DNA of 64,000 nucleotides from Planctomycetota bacterium (GCA_021776735.1 JAJFFH010000052.1:180587-244586); one strand, 5' to 3'; shown: positions 26,700 through 35,226, counted from the first letter of the stretch. The notes: a model not told the origin generated them from the letters alone. Numbers and translations are program-made.

Positions 26700-27964
26700 G
26701 CGCGCAACACCGCGACCAAGACGCCGATCACGACCGCGGTCATCAGTCCGCTGCTCCGCTTGGTTTCCTGCGCGGCGGCGTTGAAGTTGTCGCGCGCGAT
26801 CTTGCGAACCTGGCGAAAGCTGTCGTCCAGGTTGTCCGTGAGCGCCGGGTACCGGCGCTTGAGTCCCTGCCAATGCCCGAACGATGCCTGCGTGTCGCCG
26901 CCGATCGCCTCCATGACATTGCCCAGGATCTCGTTGCGCTTGTCCTCGTCTTCCTCGATCGTGAGTGCGTAGACGATTGCCTTCGCCCAGTCATCGACGC
27001 GCTCGTCCTCCATGAACGCCGCGCGTTCCTTGTAGAGGCCCGCCGACTCCGAAAGGCCCTTGGAGATCTCCTTGAGATCGTCGCGCTCCGGGTCGAGCTC
27101 CAGCGCCGCATCGACCGCGAATTTCGTGAGGTCCGGCTGTTCGACCTCCTCGAAGAAGCGCGCGAGATCGACAAAGCGCGCGGCGGCGTACTGGCGCGCG
27201 CCCGGGTCGTCCTTGGGAACGACCGCGACAAACTCGCGCACCGCGGACTCCATGCGTTTCCAGTCGCGCGAGCGCCCGAGGACCAGCACCTTCTCGAGAA
27301 ACAGGGGCAGGTCCTGGACATCGACATTGCCGTCGGCGTGGATCCCTCGGTCGATGATCTTCAACGCGTCGTCGAAACGCTCCTCGCCGCTGTAGTAGCG
27401 CGCGAGGCAGAGGTACGTCTCGGGATCGTCCTTGTCGAGTACGAGCGACTGCTTCAAGTACGACTCGCCCTGCTCAGGTTGGCCGCACGCGAGCAGCGCG
27501 TCGCCGAGCCACTTGGCGTAGACGGCGTTGTCGGGCTCCTCGTGAAACAGCTCCTGAAAGTGCCGCGCCGCCTCGGCCTTGCGGTCGGACCGATCGAGCA
27601 TGACCCCGAGCGTGAACCGCACGACCTTGAACTCGCGGTGGTCCTTCCAGAGCCGCAGAAGAATCGGGACCGCCTTCTCGGGCTCCTCCGCGCCGACCTG
27701 GTTCGCCTCGACAAGTCCGGCCTCGACTTCGGCGGGCAACCGTTCCTGCGAGTCGTACTCCTCGCGCTTCTCGGCATTGGAGAGCGTGCGGTACGCCTCG
27801 GAAATCTGCCGGAACCGCTCGGGTGCCGCCTCGGGCGTGTGTTCGCGGATAAGCGTGAGATACGCCCGCTTGATCGCGGTCCGTTCGGCGTCGCGAGCCA
27901 CGCCGAGCACGTGGTAGTAGTCCACGGTCGCGCTCGCTCCGCCGGTAGTCCCCTGTCCCGACAT
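26690..27964 (-). CDS. Membrane-anchored J-domain/TPR co-chaperone
   Basis: A 424-residue protein. The N-terminal J domain (about 15-71) reads DYYHVLGVARDAERTAIKRAY and FRQISEAYRTLSNAEKREEYD. The catalytic HPD tripeptide is replaced by HTP (42-44, in REHTPEAAPER). Residues about 85-300 form TPR-like helix pairs. A single C-terminal membrane helix follows ([17 protein letters not shown]). It would recruit the co-encoded Hsp70 to the membrane, where TPRs bind clients. Loss of HPD normally abolishes ATPase stimulation, so the coupling must differ or be structural only. The ATG at 27964 was chosen over an earlier frame that runs through a dispersed-motif copy. Confidence 0.85.
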   Translation of the reverse strand: MSGQGTTGGASATVDYYHVLGVARDAERTAIKRAYLTLIREHTPEAAPERFRQISEAYRTLSNAEKREEYDSQERLPAEVEAGLVEANQVGAEEPEKAVPILLRLWKDHREFKVVRFTLGVMLDRSDRKAEAARHFQELFHEEPDNAVYAKWLGDALLACGQPEQGESYLKQSLVLDKDDPETYLCLARYYSGEERFDDALKIIDRGIHADGNVDVQDLPLFLEKVLVLGRSRDWKRMESAVREFVAVVPKDDPGARQYAAARFVDLARFFEEVEQPDLTKFAVDAALELDPERDDLKEISKGLSESAGLYKERAAFMEDERVDDWAKAIVYALTIEEDEDKRNEILGNVMEAIGGDTQASFGHWQGLKRRYPALTDNLDDSFRQVRKIARDNFNAAAQETKRSSGLMTAVVIGVLVAVLRACL

Positions 27965-28044
27965 GCAGAATTCATCGGAACGAGACGCCCCTGTGGCTGA
28001 GTCCCGTTCTGAGACACCAGGAAAACTCCTCGGACGGCAGCAAA

Positions 28045-28056
28045 CGGACGGCGATT
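28045..28056 (+). repeat. Dispersed motif copy upstream of the J-TPR gene
   Basis: Preceded by the full AGCAAA extension; the last core base is T instead of G (CGGACGGCGATT). It lies 81 bp upstream of the chaperone operon start and next to the terminator-like hairpin of the following gene pair. Confidence 0.7.
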
Positions 28057-28087
28057 CTCGTCCCTGTCCCGTTGGCCGCCGAATGGG

Positions 28088-28112
28088 CAAGAGTCCGTCA
28101 TGCGGACTCTTG
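28088..28112 (-). terminator. Hairpin after the nucleotidyltransferase gene
   Basis: A ten-base perfect stem (CAAGAGTCCG and its complement) around a five-base loop, 13 bp beyond the stop codon. It closely resembles the hairpin at 35202-35226: the loops TCATG and CCATG sit in the same frame of stem bases. Confidence 0.65.
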
Positions 28113-28125
28113 TTGGGCCATGAGC

Positions 28126-28698
28126 CTACATGGATGCGGCTTCGTCGAACGCTTGTTCGAGCAGTTCGGATAGGCCGGTCTGGCGCGCCTGGTTGCGCAG
28201 GTAGGTCCGGTCAAGCGAAACGCCCTGGACGCGGAGAACCCCGAGGATGTCCGACCACTGGCGCTGGGACTTGCGGTCGCCACGCTCGTACCAGTCGAGC
28301 TTGGCGAGGATCGTGTCCTCGGGGCCTGCGAAATAGTACGGGCGATCGGTGCCCGCGAGCGGGTGGAGTTGGCGCCTTTTGTGAGCCGGGTTGTGTGCGA
28401 CGAAGACATCGACCTTGATCGCCGTCTGCATATGGATGACGTTGAAACACGACGAGTCGGTCAACGCCCGTTGGATGGCTTCGGCCGCGACGTAGTAGTC
28501 GTCTTCCAAGGCATCGATGAACGCCGCCACATGACCCGCGTCGAGCGCCGCCACGAGATCGATGTCGAGGGTGGTGCGCGCCACGCCGTACTGCGACGAA
28601 GCCACGGATCCGCCGATGTAGTACGACACGTCAAGTTGCTCCAGAACATCGACCACGGGGCCGAGGGCAGCGGCGTACTCGTGGTTCAAGCCCGGCAT
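28126..28698 (-). CDS. Nucleotidyltransferase-fold protein (AbiEii/MNT-like), possible toxin
   Basis: A 190-residue protein with the minimal nucleotidyltransferase signature: GGS at 29-31, and D45 and D47 in TTLDIDLVAAL, followed by IKVDVFV, which holds the third acidic residue. Such proteins occur as toxins of type IV systems (AbiEii-like) and as MNT/HEPN partners. The gene overlaps its upstream partner by 13 bp, so both are made together. Which member is toxic, if any, cannot be told from sequence. A terminator-like hairpin follows the pair. Confidence 0.8.
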   Translation of the reverse strand: MPGLNHEYAAALGPVVDVLEQLDVSYYIGGSVASSQYGVARTTLDIDLVAALDAGHVAAFIDALEDDYYVAAEAIQRALTDSSCFNVIHMQTAIKVDVFVAHNPAHKRRQLHPLAGTDRPYYFAGPEDTILAKLDWYERGDRKSQRQWSDILGVLRVQGVSLDRTYLRNQARQTGLSELLEQAFDEAASM

Positions 28699-28934
28699 GC
28701 GACGTAGTCCCGCACCTTCGCGGCCAGGTCGGCACCGTAGTGCACCTCGATGAATTTAAGGCGCACCTCCTGTTCATCGAACCGGGGCCATTGCCGCCGG
28801 ATCGCGTCGAATGCCATCGCTCGCGCCTGCCGGCTCAACGACAGAGCCAGCGCAAGACGCCGTTCGGGCCCCATGCACCGCAGAAGCTCAATCTGCACGC
28901 GAGCGGCCTCGGGCGAAGTGTCGGACAATGTCAC
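28686..28934 (-). CDS. Small partner protein of the nucleotidyltransferase
   Basis: An 82-residue, mostly helical protein: SPEAARVQIELLRCMGPERR, then LSLSRQARAMAFDAIRRQWP, and VRLKFIEVHYGADLAAKVR. I recognise the pattern as a small conserved family found beside nucleotidyltransferases in Planctomycetes and Cyanobacteria, but know no assigned function. The start is GTG at 28934; a TTG two codons later is possible. The overlap with the next gene and the size fit an antitoxin-toxin arrangement, which is inference. Confidence 0.7.
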   Translation of the reverse strand: MTLSDTSPEAARVQIELLRCMGPERRLALALSLSRQARAMAFDAIRRQWPRFDEQEVRLKFIEVHYGADLAAKVRDYVACRA

Positions 28935-29058
28935 GCGAAGATTATCGCACGTCCGCCGACCCGGACCCCGAGGTCCGCGCGAATCCGATCCCGGCCCAGA
29001 GCCCGTTCCGTCCGTGCCGCGTGGCACTCGAATGAGCCGCGGGTATAGTCGTCGCCTC

Positions 29059-30699
29059 ATGCGAGGCCTCGCCGTCCGTTTGCTTTTTCCCGGGCTCGCC
29101 ATCGTGCTGGGGCTTCTGGCTCTTGCGATGGCGCAAGACGGCCCGGCACGGCGCCCGGCGCCGGCGCTCTTGACCAAGCACTTTGCGACCGGGGCGGTGT
29201 GTGCGCAGTGCCACTCGAATCGGCCGCAGGCCGGGGCGTGGCGCGACCCGAAGGGGCGGCCTGTCGCGCCGTTTGACCTGTGGCAGTCGACGATGATGGC
29301 GAACGCCGCGCGCGATCCGTTTTTCCTGGCGGCGGTCGAGGCCGAGATCGCGGCGCAGCCGGAGCGGCGCCAGGAGATCGAGGCCAAGTGCCTGCGCTGC
29401 CACGCCCCGATGGCGTCGGAGGAAATGCGCAAGGGCGGCCATGGTGCTCCCGGCCTCGATCTGTTCTTGATCGACACCGCGTGGTCGGAGCTCGCGCGCG
29501 ACGGCGTGTCGTGCACCCTCTGCCACCAGGTGCAGCCGGGTAACCTCGGCAAGCCGGAGAGTTTCAGCGGCGGATTCAGGGTCGGCGACGAAAAGCAAAT
29601 CTACGGTCCGCATGCCGATCCGCTCACGCTGCCGATGCGGCGTTCGACCGGGTTCTTGCCGACGGAGAGCGCGCACATCCTGAAGTCGAAGCACTGCGCC
29701 ACGTGCCACACCCTGTTCCTGGGCGAGTTCCCGGAGCAGACTCCGTACCTCGAGTGGAAGCGCTCGTCGTTCGCGCCCAAGACAACGTGCCAGACCTGCC
29801 ACGTTCCGCAGGCCGACGCCGACGGCGCGCGATTGTCCTCACGGCTGGCGACGGCTGGCGCGTCCGGCGGCGACGTTCTCGACATCGAACCGCGTTCACC
29901 GGTCGGCCGGCACCTGCTGGTCGGCGGCAACACGCTCGTCCCCGCGCTTCTGCGCGACCACAAGGAACTCGGCGCCGTCGCGCCCCCCGAAGCCTTTGAT
30001 GCAACGATCGCCGCCGTCCGCAAGCAACTCTCCGAACGCACGGCGCGCCTGGAGATTCTCGACGTCCTTGACGGGTGGGAGTTCCGGGTCAAGGTGACGA
30101 ACCTGTGCGGCCACAAGTTTCCGACCGCGCATCCGAGCCGCCGGGTGTTCCTGCGCGTGCGCATCAAGAGCGCCGCGGGCAAGGTCCTGTTTCAGTCCGG
30201 CGCGTTCGACGCGCGCGGCCGGTTGCTCGGCACGGACCAAAAGCCGCTGCCGTTCGAGGCAGCCGGCGGACCGCTCGCACCGCATCGCGACATGATCACG
30301 CGAGCCGAACAGGTCGCCGTTTGGGAGGCGGTCATGAAGGACAAGGCGGGCCGCCCGACGATACGGGCGCTACAGGCCGTGGGCTATCTCAAGGACAATC
30401 GCCTGCTTCCCTCAGGACTAAAGCTGACGGACGGCGATATCTTGAGCCCGGTCGGCATCGGTGCGGACGAGGACTTCGTGGGCGGCAGCGACAGCGTGAT
30501 CGTGCAGGTGCCCGTGCCGGACGAGGTGCGCACCTACGTCATCGAAGCCGAGCTCTACTACCAGACGTTGTCTCCGCGCTTTGCAGCGGAACTGTTCACC
30601 GTCGATCACCCGCGCGTAAAGACGTTCCGCCGCCTGTACGAGTCCGCCGACGTCAAGCCGGTCCTGGTCGCGAAAGCCCGCTTCGCGGTCGCACGCTGA
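29059..30699 (+). CDS. Exported pentahaem c-type cytochrome
   Basis: A 546-residue protein with a signal peptide (1-25, LFPGLAIVLGLLALAMA) and five CxxCH haem sites: C48-H52, C111-H115, C152-H156, C213-H217 and C244-H248. The C-terminal 280 residues are a haem-free beta-rich domain with CGHKFPTAHPSRRVFLRV. The layout matches the multihaem cytochromes common in Planctomycetes, which carry electrons in the periplasm, often in respiratory or oxidative steps. No partner oxidoreductase is encoded nearby. The ATG at 29059 has a possible in-frame alternative at 29032. Direct copies of GGCCTCGCCGTCCGTTTGCT lie in the signal peptide codons (29066-29085) and nine bases past the stop (30708-30727), and another motif copy (30428-30439) encodes LTDGDIL. 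Confidence 0.93.
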   Translation: MRGLAVRLLFPGLAIVLGLLALAMAQDGPARRPAPALLTKHFATGAVCAQCHSNRPQAGAWRDPKGRPVAPFDLWQSTMMANAARDPFFLAAVEAEIAAQPERRQEIEAKCLRCHAPMASEEMRKGGHGAPGLDLFLIDTAWSELARDGVSCTLCHQVQPGNLGKPESFSGGFRVGDEKQIYGPHADPLTLPMRRSTGFLPTESAHILKSKHCATCHTLFLGEFPEQTPYLEWKRSSFAPKTTCQTCHVPQADADGARLSSRLATAGASGGDVLDIEPRSPVGRHLLVGGNTLVPALLRDHKELGAVAPPEAFDATIAAVRKQLSERTARLEILDVLDGWEFRVKVTNLCGHKFPTAHPSRRVFLRVRIKSAAGKVLFQSGAFDARGRLLGTDQKPLPFEAAGGPLAPHRDMITRAEQVAVWEAVMKDKAGRPTIRALQAVGYLKDNRLLPSGLKLTDGDILSPVGIGADEDFVGGSDSVIVQVPVPDEVRTYVIEAELYYQTLSPRFAAELFTVDHPRVKTFRRLYESADVKPVLVAKARFAVAR

Positions 30700-30707
30700 G
30701 GGCAGGG

Positions 30708-30727
30708 GCCTCGCCGTCCGTTTGCTC
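30708..30727 (-). repeat. Dispersed motif copy after the cytochrome gene
   Basis: A 20-base match to the copy inside the cytochrome signal peptide codons, so the gene is flanked by direct repeats of the CCTCG sub-variant. Confidence 0.75.
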
Positions 30728-30737
30728 CCGCCGCGTG

Positions 30738-30850
30738 TCAGTCGTCCTCGCCCCGGATCCTGCGCAGGGCTTCCTCCGCGGCCTTGCGCACCGGGGATGA
30801 CCTGTCTGCCCGGTCACCTTCTCGATCTCCGGGATGAACTCGCGCGCGCG
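30738..30850 (-). pseudogene. Remnant of a HEAT-repeat protein C-terminus
   Basis: Immediately after the kinase stop codon, minus-strand codons read REFIPEIEKVTG, and after a frame change SSPVRKAAEEALRRIRGEDD and a stop. The second phrase is a typical last HEAT repeat. No start or upstream repeats remain, so this looks like the decayed tail of a lost gene. Confidence 0.4.
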
Positions 30851-30851
30851 G

Positions 30852-33800
30852 CTACGCCGGGCCGAACCGGGCCTCGCTCGCGGCGAGGATGCGTTTGCAG
30901 TACGGGTGCTCATGGAAACCGGCGCGGTACTCCTCCGGTGCGTTGACCAGGAGCGTGTGGACGAGGCGTCGCCCGCTGAGTAGCACGTCGTCGTCGCGAG
31001 TGAGCTCCCAGAGGTGGATCAGTTGCTCGGCCTTTGTGGCGGCCGCTATGCGGGGCTCGAATTCGTGATAGGCGGCGACGGCGGCGTCGATCTCGCCGCC
31101 GGGCAGCTTGGCGAGTACGAGCATTGCGGCCACGGTGAGATCGGGCTCCTGCATACGTTGGGCGACCTCCAGTGCCGTTTCGAGGTGCTTGCGTGCCGCG
31201 TCCGTATTGTGTTCCGCGAGACAATAGCCCAATCCGTAGTGGCTGCACGCGATCGCCGAACGGTGTTCGATCGCGAGAGCCCGGACGAGGGCGGCCTCGA
31301 GCCGCTCGATGGCCGCAGGGAACCGCTGTTCGCGCCGATCCCACTCTGCGCGGGCCAACGTCGTGACGATGTCGAGGGCATAGGTCTCGGTCTTCTTCCC
31401 CAGCGTCAGCATCCGCGTCCAGGCTTGATCGAACAGGCCGCGGTGGTTCAGGACGAGACCGATCTGCATTCTCATCGTTTCGCCGCGAATGATGCCGTCA
31501 AGGGCGCCCAGCTCCTCGCAGAGCGCGATGGTGCGGTTCGCGGCCGCGAGGCTGGCTTTGAACCGTCCCTGGCGCTCGTTCAGCTCGGCGAGAACGCTCT
31601 GGACCATCGCCTCGGGGTAGCGCTTGCCGCTCTCGCGGGCAATCGCGGCCGAGCGCCGGCACCGCTCCCGCGCCTCGTCGAACCGCCCCATGTTCATGAG
31701 CTGCATGCCGTAATGCCCTTCGATCAGCATCACCGCTTCGCGGTCTTCCGGTAGTTGGGCGGCCCGCAGGCCGTCGTCGAAGAACCGGATCGCCTGGTCG
31801 GGCTTGCCCGCCATTTTTGCGGCCTTGGCGGCGTTTTGAAAGGCGATGGCGGGTATCCTGCCGAATGCCGCATGCGCCCGCTTCAGCATGCGTCGGCTGA
31901 GTACCTCCGCACGCCCGCCCTTTCCCAGGAACATCAGCAGATCGCATAGTCGCCGCAGCGCCTTGTACTCGCCGTCCGTGTCTCCCGCGCGCCGGGCATG
32001 TGCCAGTGCTTCATGCGCCACGCGCCGGCCCTCCGCGTAGCGTGACAGGGTGTTCAGCAGGGCGATGTAGTCGATTCGCGTACCAACGCCGGTCTTGGCG
32101 TCGCCGTCTTCGTTGATCAGCGGCAGCGCTTCTTCGTAGGTGGCGATGGCGTCGTCGTAGCGTCCGAGTTGTACGAGGGCGTGACCGCGGGCACGCAGGA
32201 GGTACAGGCGTTCGACGCCCGGAACACGCTCCGTCGCCAGTTCGATCAGCGCGAGCGCGTCTTCGTGACGAGCGAGACGGAGCTCGTCGAGGGCTGCGGT
32301 TACCTGCCCCGGCGTCACGGTTTCGTGGGCGAGCAGGAGTTGCCGCGTGCGTTCGGCACCGTCGGGCAGCGCGCGCGCGAGAGCGGCGTGGATCGGGCGG
32401 CGCGCGTTCTCGTCGAGCATCGTGGCGGCGACCTCGCGGAACAGGTCGTGCGCAAAGGCATCGCCGTCCGTCTGCTCTTGGCCGAGGGCCCGAGCGATCA
32501 AGAGACCATCCGTCCGGCCGAGGCACGCCGCGGCATCGAGGGCTTCGCGTTCCGCCGGCGCCAGTCGATCGATGCGTGACCGGATCAGTTCCTCGACCAC
32601 TCGCGGCGTGCGCGCAACGTCGTCGCCGTCCTCGCGCCAGGCGTCGAGCACGAGCTGTGCGAAGAGCGCGTTGCCCCCGCTCACGTCGTGCAGGCGAGCA
32701 GCGAGCTCGCCGTCCTGTCCGCGCCGCGTGGCGAGATCCGCGAGGTCGTCCTGTGTCAGGCGGGCCAGTGCGAGGTGTCGTCCCCCGAGCTGTTCGGCGC
32801 CGCGGCGGGTCGTGCCCACCAGCAGTGTCCGATGGCCCTCAACAGCGCGCGCCAAGGCGGCAAATGCGCGCTGCTCCACCGCGCCCCGGGCGTGCAGATC
32901 CTCAACTACGATCAGCGCGGGCACGACCAGCGCGGGGCGTTCGGTGGCGAGGCCGCGGGCGATGCGGGCCAACGCTGCATTGAGCTCATCCGGTGTAGGC
33001 GTGCCGCGCCGCAGGGCTTCCGCGAGGACCGGTGCGTCCGCGAGCGCCGGCGAGTCGGCGCGCTCCAGTGCGAGCTCGCGCAGGCTCCGGGCGCGCACGA
33101 CGTTGTGGCCGGCGTCGTCTGCATCGGCGACGAACTCCTCGAGCAACCGGCTCTTGCCCGAGCCCGCCTCGCCCTCGATCACGATCGCGCCGCCGGCATC
33201 CAGGGCGTCGTGAAGCTGTCCCAGCTCCGCCGCGCGCCCGACGAATTCCGAGCGCCCGCGCCACTGCCGCGCGAGCAGCGCCGCCCGCAGCTCGCGTGCG
33301 CACTGAAAGCGGTCGGCGGGATCGAGCGCAAGCAGCGTCGCGACCACGGCGTCGAAAAAACGCGATACCCCAGGCGCCTCGTTGTCATCCGGAAGACGGC
33401 CCGTCGCGAGCTCGAAGAGGAGCACGCCGAGCGAGTAGAGGTCGGCGCGTGCGTCGAGGAAGCGCCGCTCGGCATGGAACTGCTCGGGCGCCGCATACAT
33501 GAGCGTGCCGGCGAACGCACCGGTGGGGGCATCGAGCACGGGCTCGGCGGCGATGCGTGCGACTCCGAAGTCCATGACCTTGATGCACCCGTCCTCGGTC
33601 CGAAACACGTTCTCCGGTTTCAGGTCGAGGTGGAGTGCGTCGCGGGCGTGGATCGCTTCGAGCGCGGCGGCGACGGCATCGGCAACCGCGAGACAGGTGG
33701 TCTCGGAAAGTGCACCCTCGACCTCGAGCTGCTCTCGCAGCGTGCGCCCCTTCAGGTACTCGAGCACGAGGTAGAAGTCGCGCGTACCGTCGCGCTCGAC

Positions 33801-34190
33801 AGTGCCGAGGTCGAGCGTGCGCACGACGTTTTCGTGCCGGAGGTCGCGGCAGGCCTCGGCCTCGTTGAGCAGCCGCGTGAGGATGCCGGGTCGCGCGAGC
33901 AGGTGGCGGTGAATCACCTTGAGCGCTACAACCTCGCCGTCGTCCGTCGCGCCGACATCGCCGTCCGTCCGCTTTGCCAGAAAGACCGCTCCCATTCCGC
34001 CACGCCCGAGTTCTTCCAGGCAGCGGTACGGGCCGACGCGTCCTTGCAGGCGGTCCTTGAGATCGAGCGCGCCGGCGAGTTCCGCCGACCACCGCGGATA
34101 GTGCGCGTCGAGCCACTCCCGCGTGATCCTGCGACCGTTCTCCTTTTCGTCGAGGATCGCAAGGAAGGCTGCTTCTAGGGTGTCTTCCAT
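30852..34190 (-). CDS. Serine/threonine kinase fused to an AAA-type ATPase and TPR array
   Basis: A 1112-residue signalling protein. The kinase domain (about 54-310) has glycine loop LGRGGMGAVF, catalytic HLDLKPEN (187-194; Asp189 is kept, but HRD is HLD) and DFG at 207-209. A STAND/AAA-like ATPase (about 315-620) has Walker A GEAGSGKS at 340-347 and LIVVEDLHA as Walker B. Helical TPR-like repeats fill about 640-1100. There is no membrane segment, so it is cytoplasmic. The sigma factor gene upstream overlaps its ATG by 16 bp, which suggests kinase control of that sigma factor. Two dispersed-motif copies encode KRTDGDVG (a loop insert just before the catalytic Lys strand) and EQTDGDAF. Confidence 0.92.
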   Translation of the reverse strand: MEDTLEAAFLAILDEKENGRRITREWLDAHYPRWSAELAGALDLKDRLQGRVGPYRCLEELGRGGMGAVFLAKRTDGDVGATDDGEVVALKVIHRHLLARPGILTRLLNEAEACRDLRHENVVRTLDLGTVERDGTRDFYLVLEYLKGRTLREQLEVEGALSETTCLAVADAVAAALEAIHARDALHLDLKPENVFRTEDGCIKVMDFGVARIAAEPVLDAPTGAFAGTLMYAAPEQFHAERRFLDARADLYSLGVLLFELATGRLPDDNEAPGVSRFFDAVVATLLALDPADRFQCARELRAALLARQWRGRSEFVGRAAELGQLHDALDAGGAIVIEGEAGSGKSRLLEEFVADADDAGHNVVRARSLRELALERADSPALADAPVLAEALRRGTPTPDELNAALARIARGLATERPALVVPALIVVEDLHARGAVEQRAFAALARAVEGHRTLLVGTTRRGAEQLGGRHLALARLTQDDLADLATRRGQDGELAARLHDVSGGNALFAQLVLDAWREDGDDVARTPRVVEELIRSRIDRLAPAEREALDAAACLGRTDGLLIARALGQEQTDGDAFAHDLFREVAATMLDENARRPIHAALARALPDGAERTRQLLLAHETVTPGQVTAALDELRLARHEDALALIELATERVPGVERLYLLRARGHALVQLGRYDDAIATYEEALPLINEDGDAKTGVGTRIDYIALLNTLSRYAEGRRVAHEALAHARRAGDTDGEYKALRRLCDLLMFLGKGGRAEVLSRRMLKRAHAAFGRIPAIAFQNAAKAAKMAGKPDQAIRFFDDGLRAAQLPEDREAVMLIEGHYGMQLMNMGRFDEARERCRRSAAIARESGKRYPEAMVQSVLAELNERQGRFKASLAAANRTIALCEELGALDGIIRGETMRMQIGLVLNHRGLFDQAWTRMLTLGKKTETYALDIVTTLARAEWDRREQRFPAAIERLEAALVRALAIEHRSAIACSHYGLGYCLAEHNTDAARKHLETALEVAQRMQEPDLTVAAMLVLAKLPGGEIDAAVAAYHEFEPRIAAATKAEQLIHLWELTRDDDVLLSGRRLVHTLLVNAPEEYRAGFHEHPYCKRILAASEARFGPA

Positions 34191-34732
34191 TGCTGGCGCA
34201 GCTTCAGGACGGCGCGGGCGTAGCGCATGCGAACGGCGTCTGCACTCGGAAGCAGCACACGGACGGCGATGTCTCCATAGGTGAGGTCGTCACGGTCGCG
34301 CAGCAGCACGATCTGCTTGTCGATCGGGTCGAGTTCGTCGAGCGCCGCGTCGAGGCGCGCGTGCTCCTCCGCCGCTGCCACGTGGTCCGCGGGGTTGGAG
34401 TAGTCCGTCTTCTCGCCGTCCCACGTGCGCTCGCGGCGCTGTCCGTTCTTGTCGAGTTGGCGGCGCAGCTTCATCCACAGGTTGCTGCGCGCCTTGAGCC
34501 ACAGCCACTTGCGAAACGCGCCCTCGTGGTCGGACTTGAAGTTGGGCAGGTCGCGGATCGCCTCGACCAGTACGGACTGGCCCAGGTCATCGGTGTCGTA
34601 GCGGCGCCGAAGCGCCGGGCCGAGTTGGCCCCGCAGACGACCGAGCACCGCGGGCGAGAAGCGGCGAAACAGTTCCTCGACCGCTTCGGGTTCGCCGCTG
34701 CGGGCCTTTTCGATGAGGTCGTCGAACTCCAT
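34175..34732 (-). CDS. ECF-type sigma factor paired with the kinase-ATPase-TPR gene
   Basis: A sigma-70 family factor of about 185 residues. Region 2 is at 35-100 (YDTDDLGQSVLVEAIRDLPNF, FRKWLWLKARSNLWMKLRR), and region 4 is at 135-185 (LDPIDKQIVLLRDRDDLTYGDIAVR). It ends inside the kinase gene by a 16-bp overlap, so the two are translated together. Two in-frame ATGs are available, at 34750 and 34732, created by an 18-bp tandem duplication; the second is the likely original start. The recognition-helix region contains a copy of the dispersed motif (34260-34271), encoding GDIAVRVLLP. Confidence 0.9.
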   Translation of the reverse strand: MEFDDLIEKARSGEPEAVEELFRRFSPAVLGRLRGQLGPALRRRYDTDDLGQSVLVEAIRDLPNFKSDHEGAFRKWLWLKARSNLWMKLRRQLDKNGQRRERTWDGEKTDYSNPADHVAAAEEHARLDAALDELDPIDKQIVLLRDRDDLTYGDIAVRVLLPSADAVRMRYARAVLKLRQQWKTP

Positions 34733-34764
34733 CGGTGCCAGATTCGCCATCGGTGCCAGATTCG
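34729..34764. repeat. 18-bp tandem duplication over the sigma factor start
   Basis: CCATCGGTGCCAGATTCG occurs twice head to tail. It duplicates the start codon and six codons in frame, adding MANLAP ahead of the older MEFDDL start. Confidence 0.85.
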
Positions 34765-34832
34765 ATTGATGCCTTCGGACGGTGTCTCTAGGACGGGCTC
34801 CCGCTCCATCCTCACGCTATCATCGCCGGCCC

Positions 34833-35201
34833 ATGACGGACAACTACAATATCGACCTGAAGGTCCAGTACGGCTACAACCGGCACATCGACATCCCCGC
34901 AATCGTTGCGGCGACGACGGAGAAGTGGTCGAACCGGTCCCTGTCGGTGGTTAACGACTGCGTTGTGCGGCTCGGGGTCATCCACGGTGAGTTCCACTGG
35001 CACAAGCACGACGACGAGGACGAGTTCTTTCTCGTGCTCGAAGGCCGCCTCCTCCTCGATTTCGAAGACGAGGACACCGTGGAACTCATGCCGCACCAGG
35101 CGTACACGGTCCCCCGAGGCCGCGTGCACCGCACTCGCGCCCCCGAACGCACGGTCATCCTGATGGTGGAGAAAAGCTCAGTCCAACCGACAGGTGATTA
35201 G
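34833..35201 (+). CDS. Small single-domain cupin
   Basis: A 122-residue cupin. Motif 1 is GEFHWHKHDDEDEFFLVLEG, with the His-x-His and Glu metal ligands, and motif 2 is PHQAYTVPRGRVHRTRA. It should bind a metal ion in a beta-barrel; small cupins of this type include isomerases, dioxygenases and sugar-binding proteins, and the substrate is not readable. It stands alone, divergent from the sigma factor gene by about 80 bp, and ends in a hairpin terminator. Confidence 0.88.
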   Translation: MTDNYNIDLKVQYGYNRHIDIPAIVAATTEKWSNRSLSVVNDCVVRLGVIHGEFHWHKHDDEDEFFLVLEGRLLLDFEDEDTVELMPHQAYTVPRGRVHRTRAPERTVILMVEKSSVQPTGD

Positions 35202-35226
35202 CGAAAGTCCGCCATGCGGATTTTCG
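35202..35226 (+). terminator. Hairpin after the cupin gene
   Basis: A stem of ten pairs (CGAAAGTCCG with CGGATTTTCG, one G-T pair) around loop CCATG, starting at the stop codon. The left arm's partner carries TTTT, so it could end transcription of the cupin gene and also of the convergent membrane-protein gene. Confidence 0.65.
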
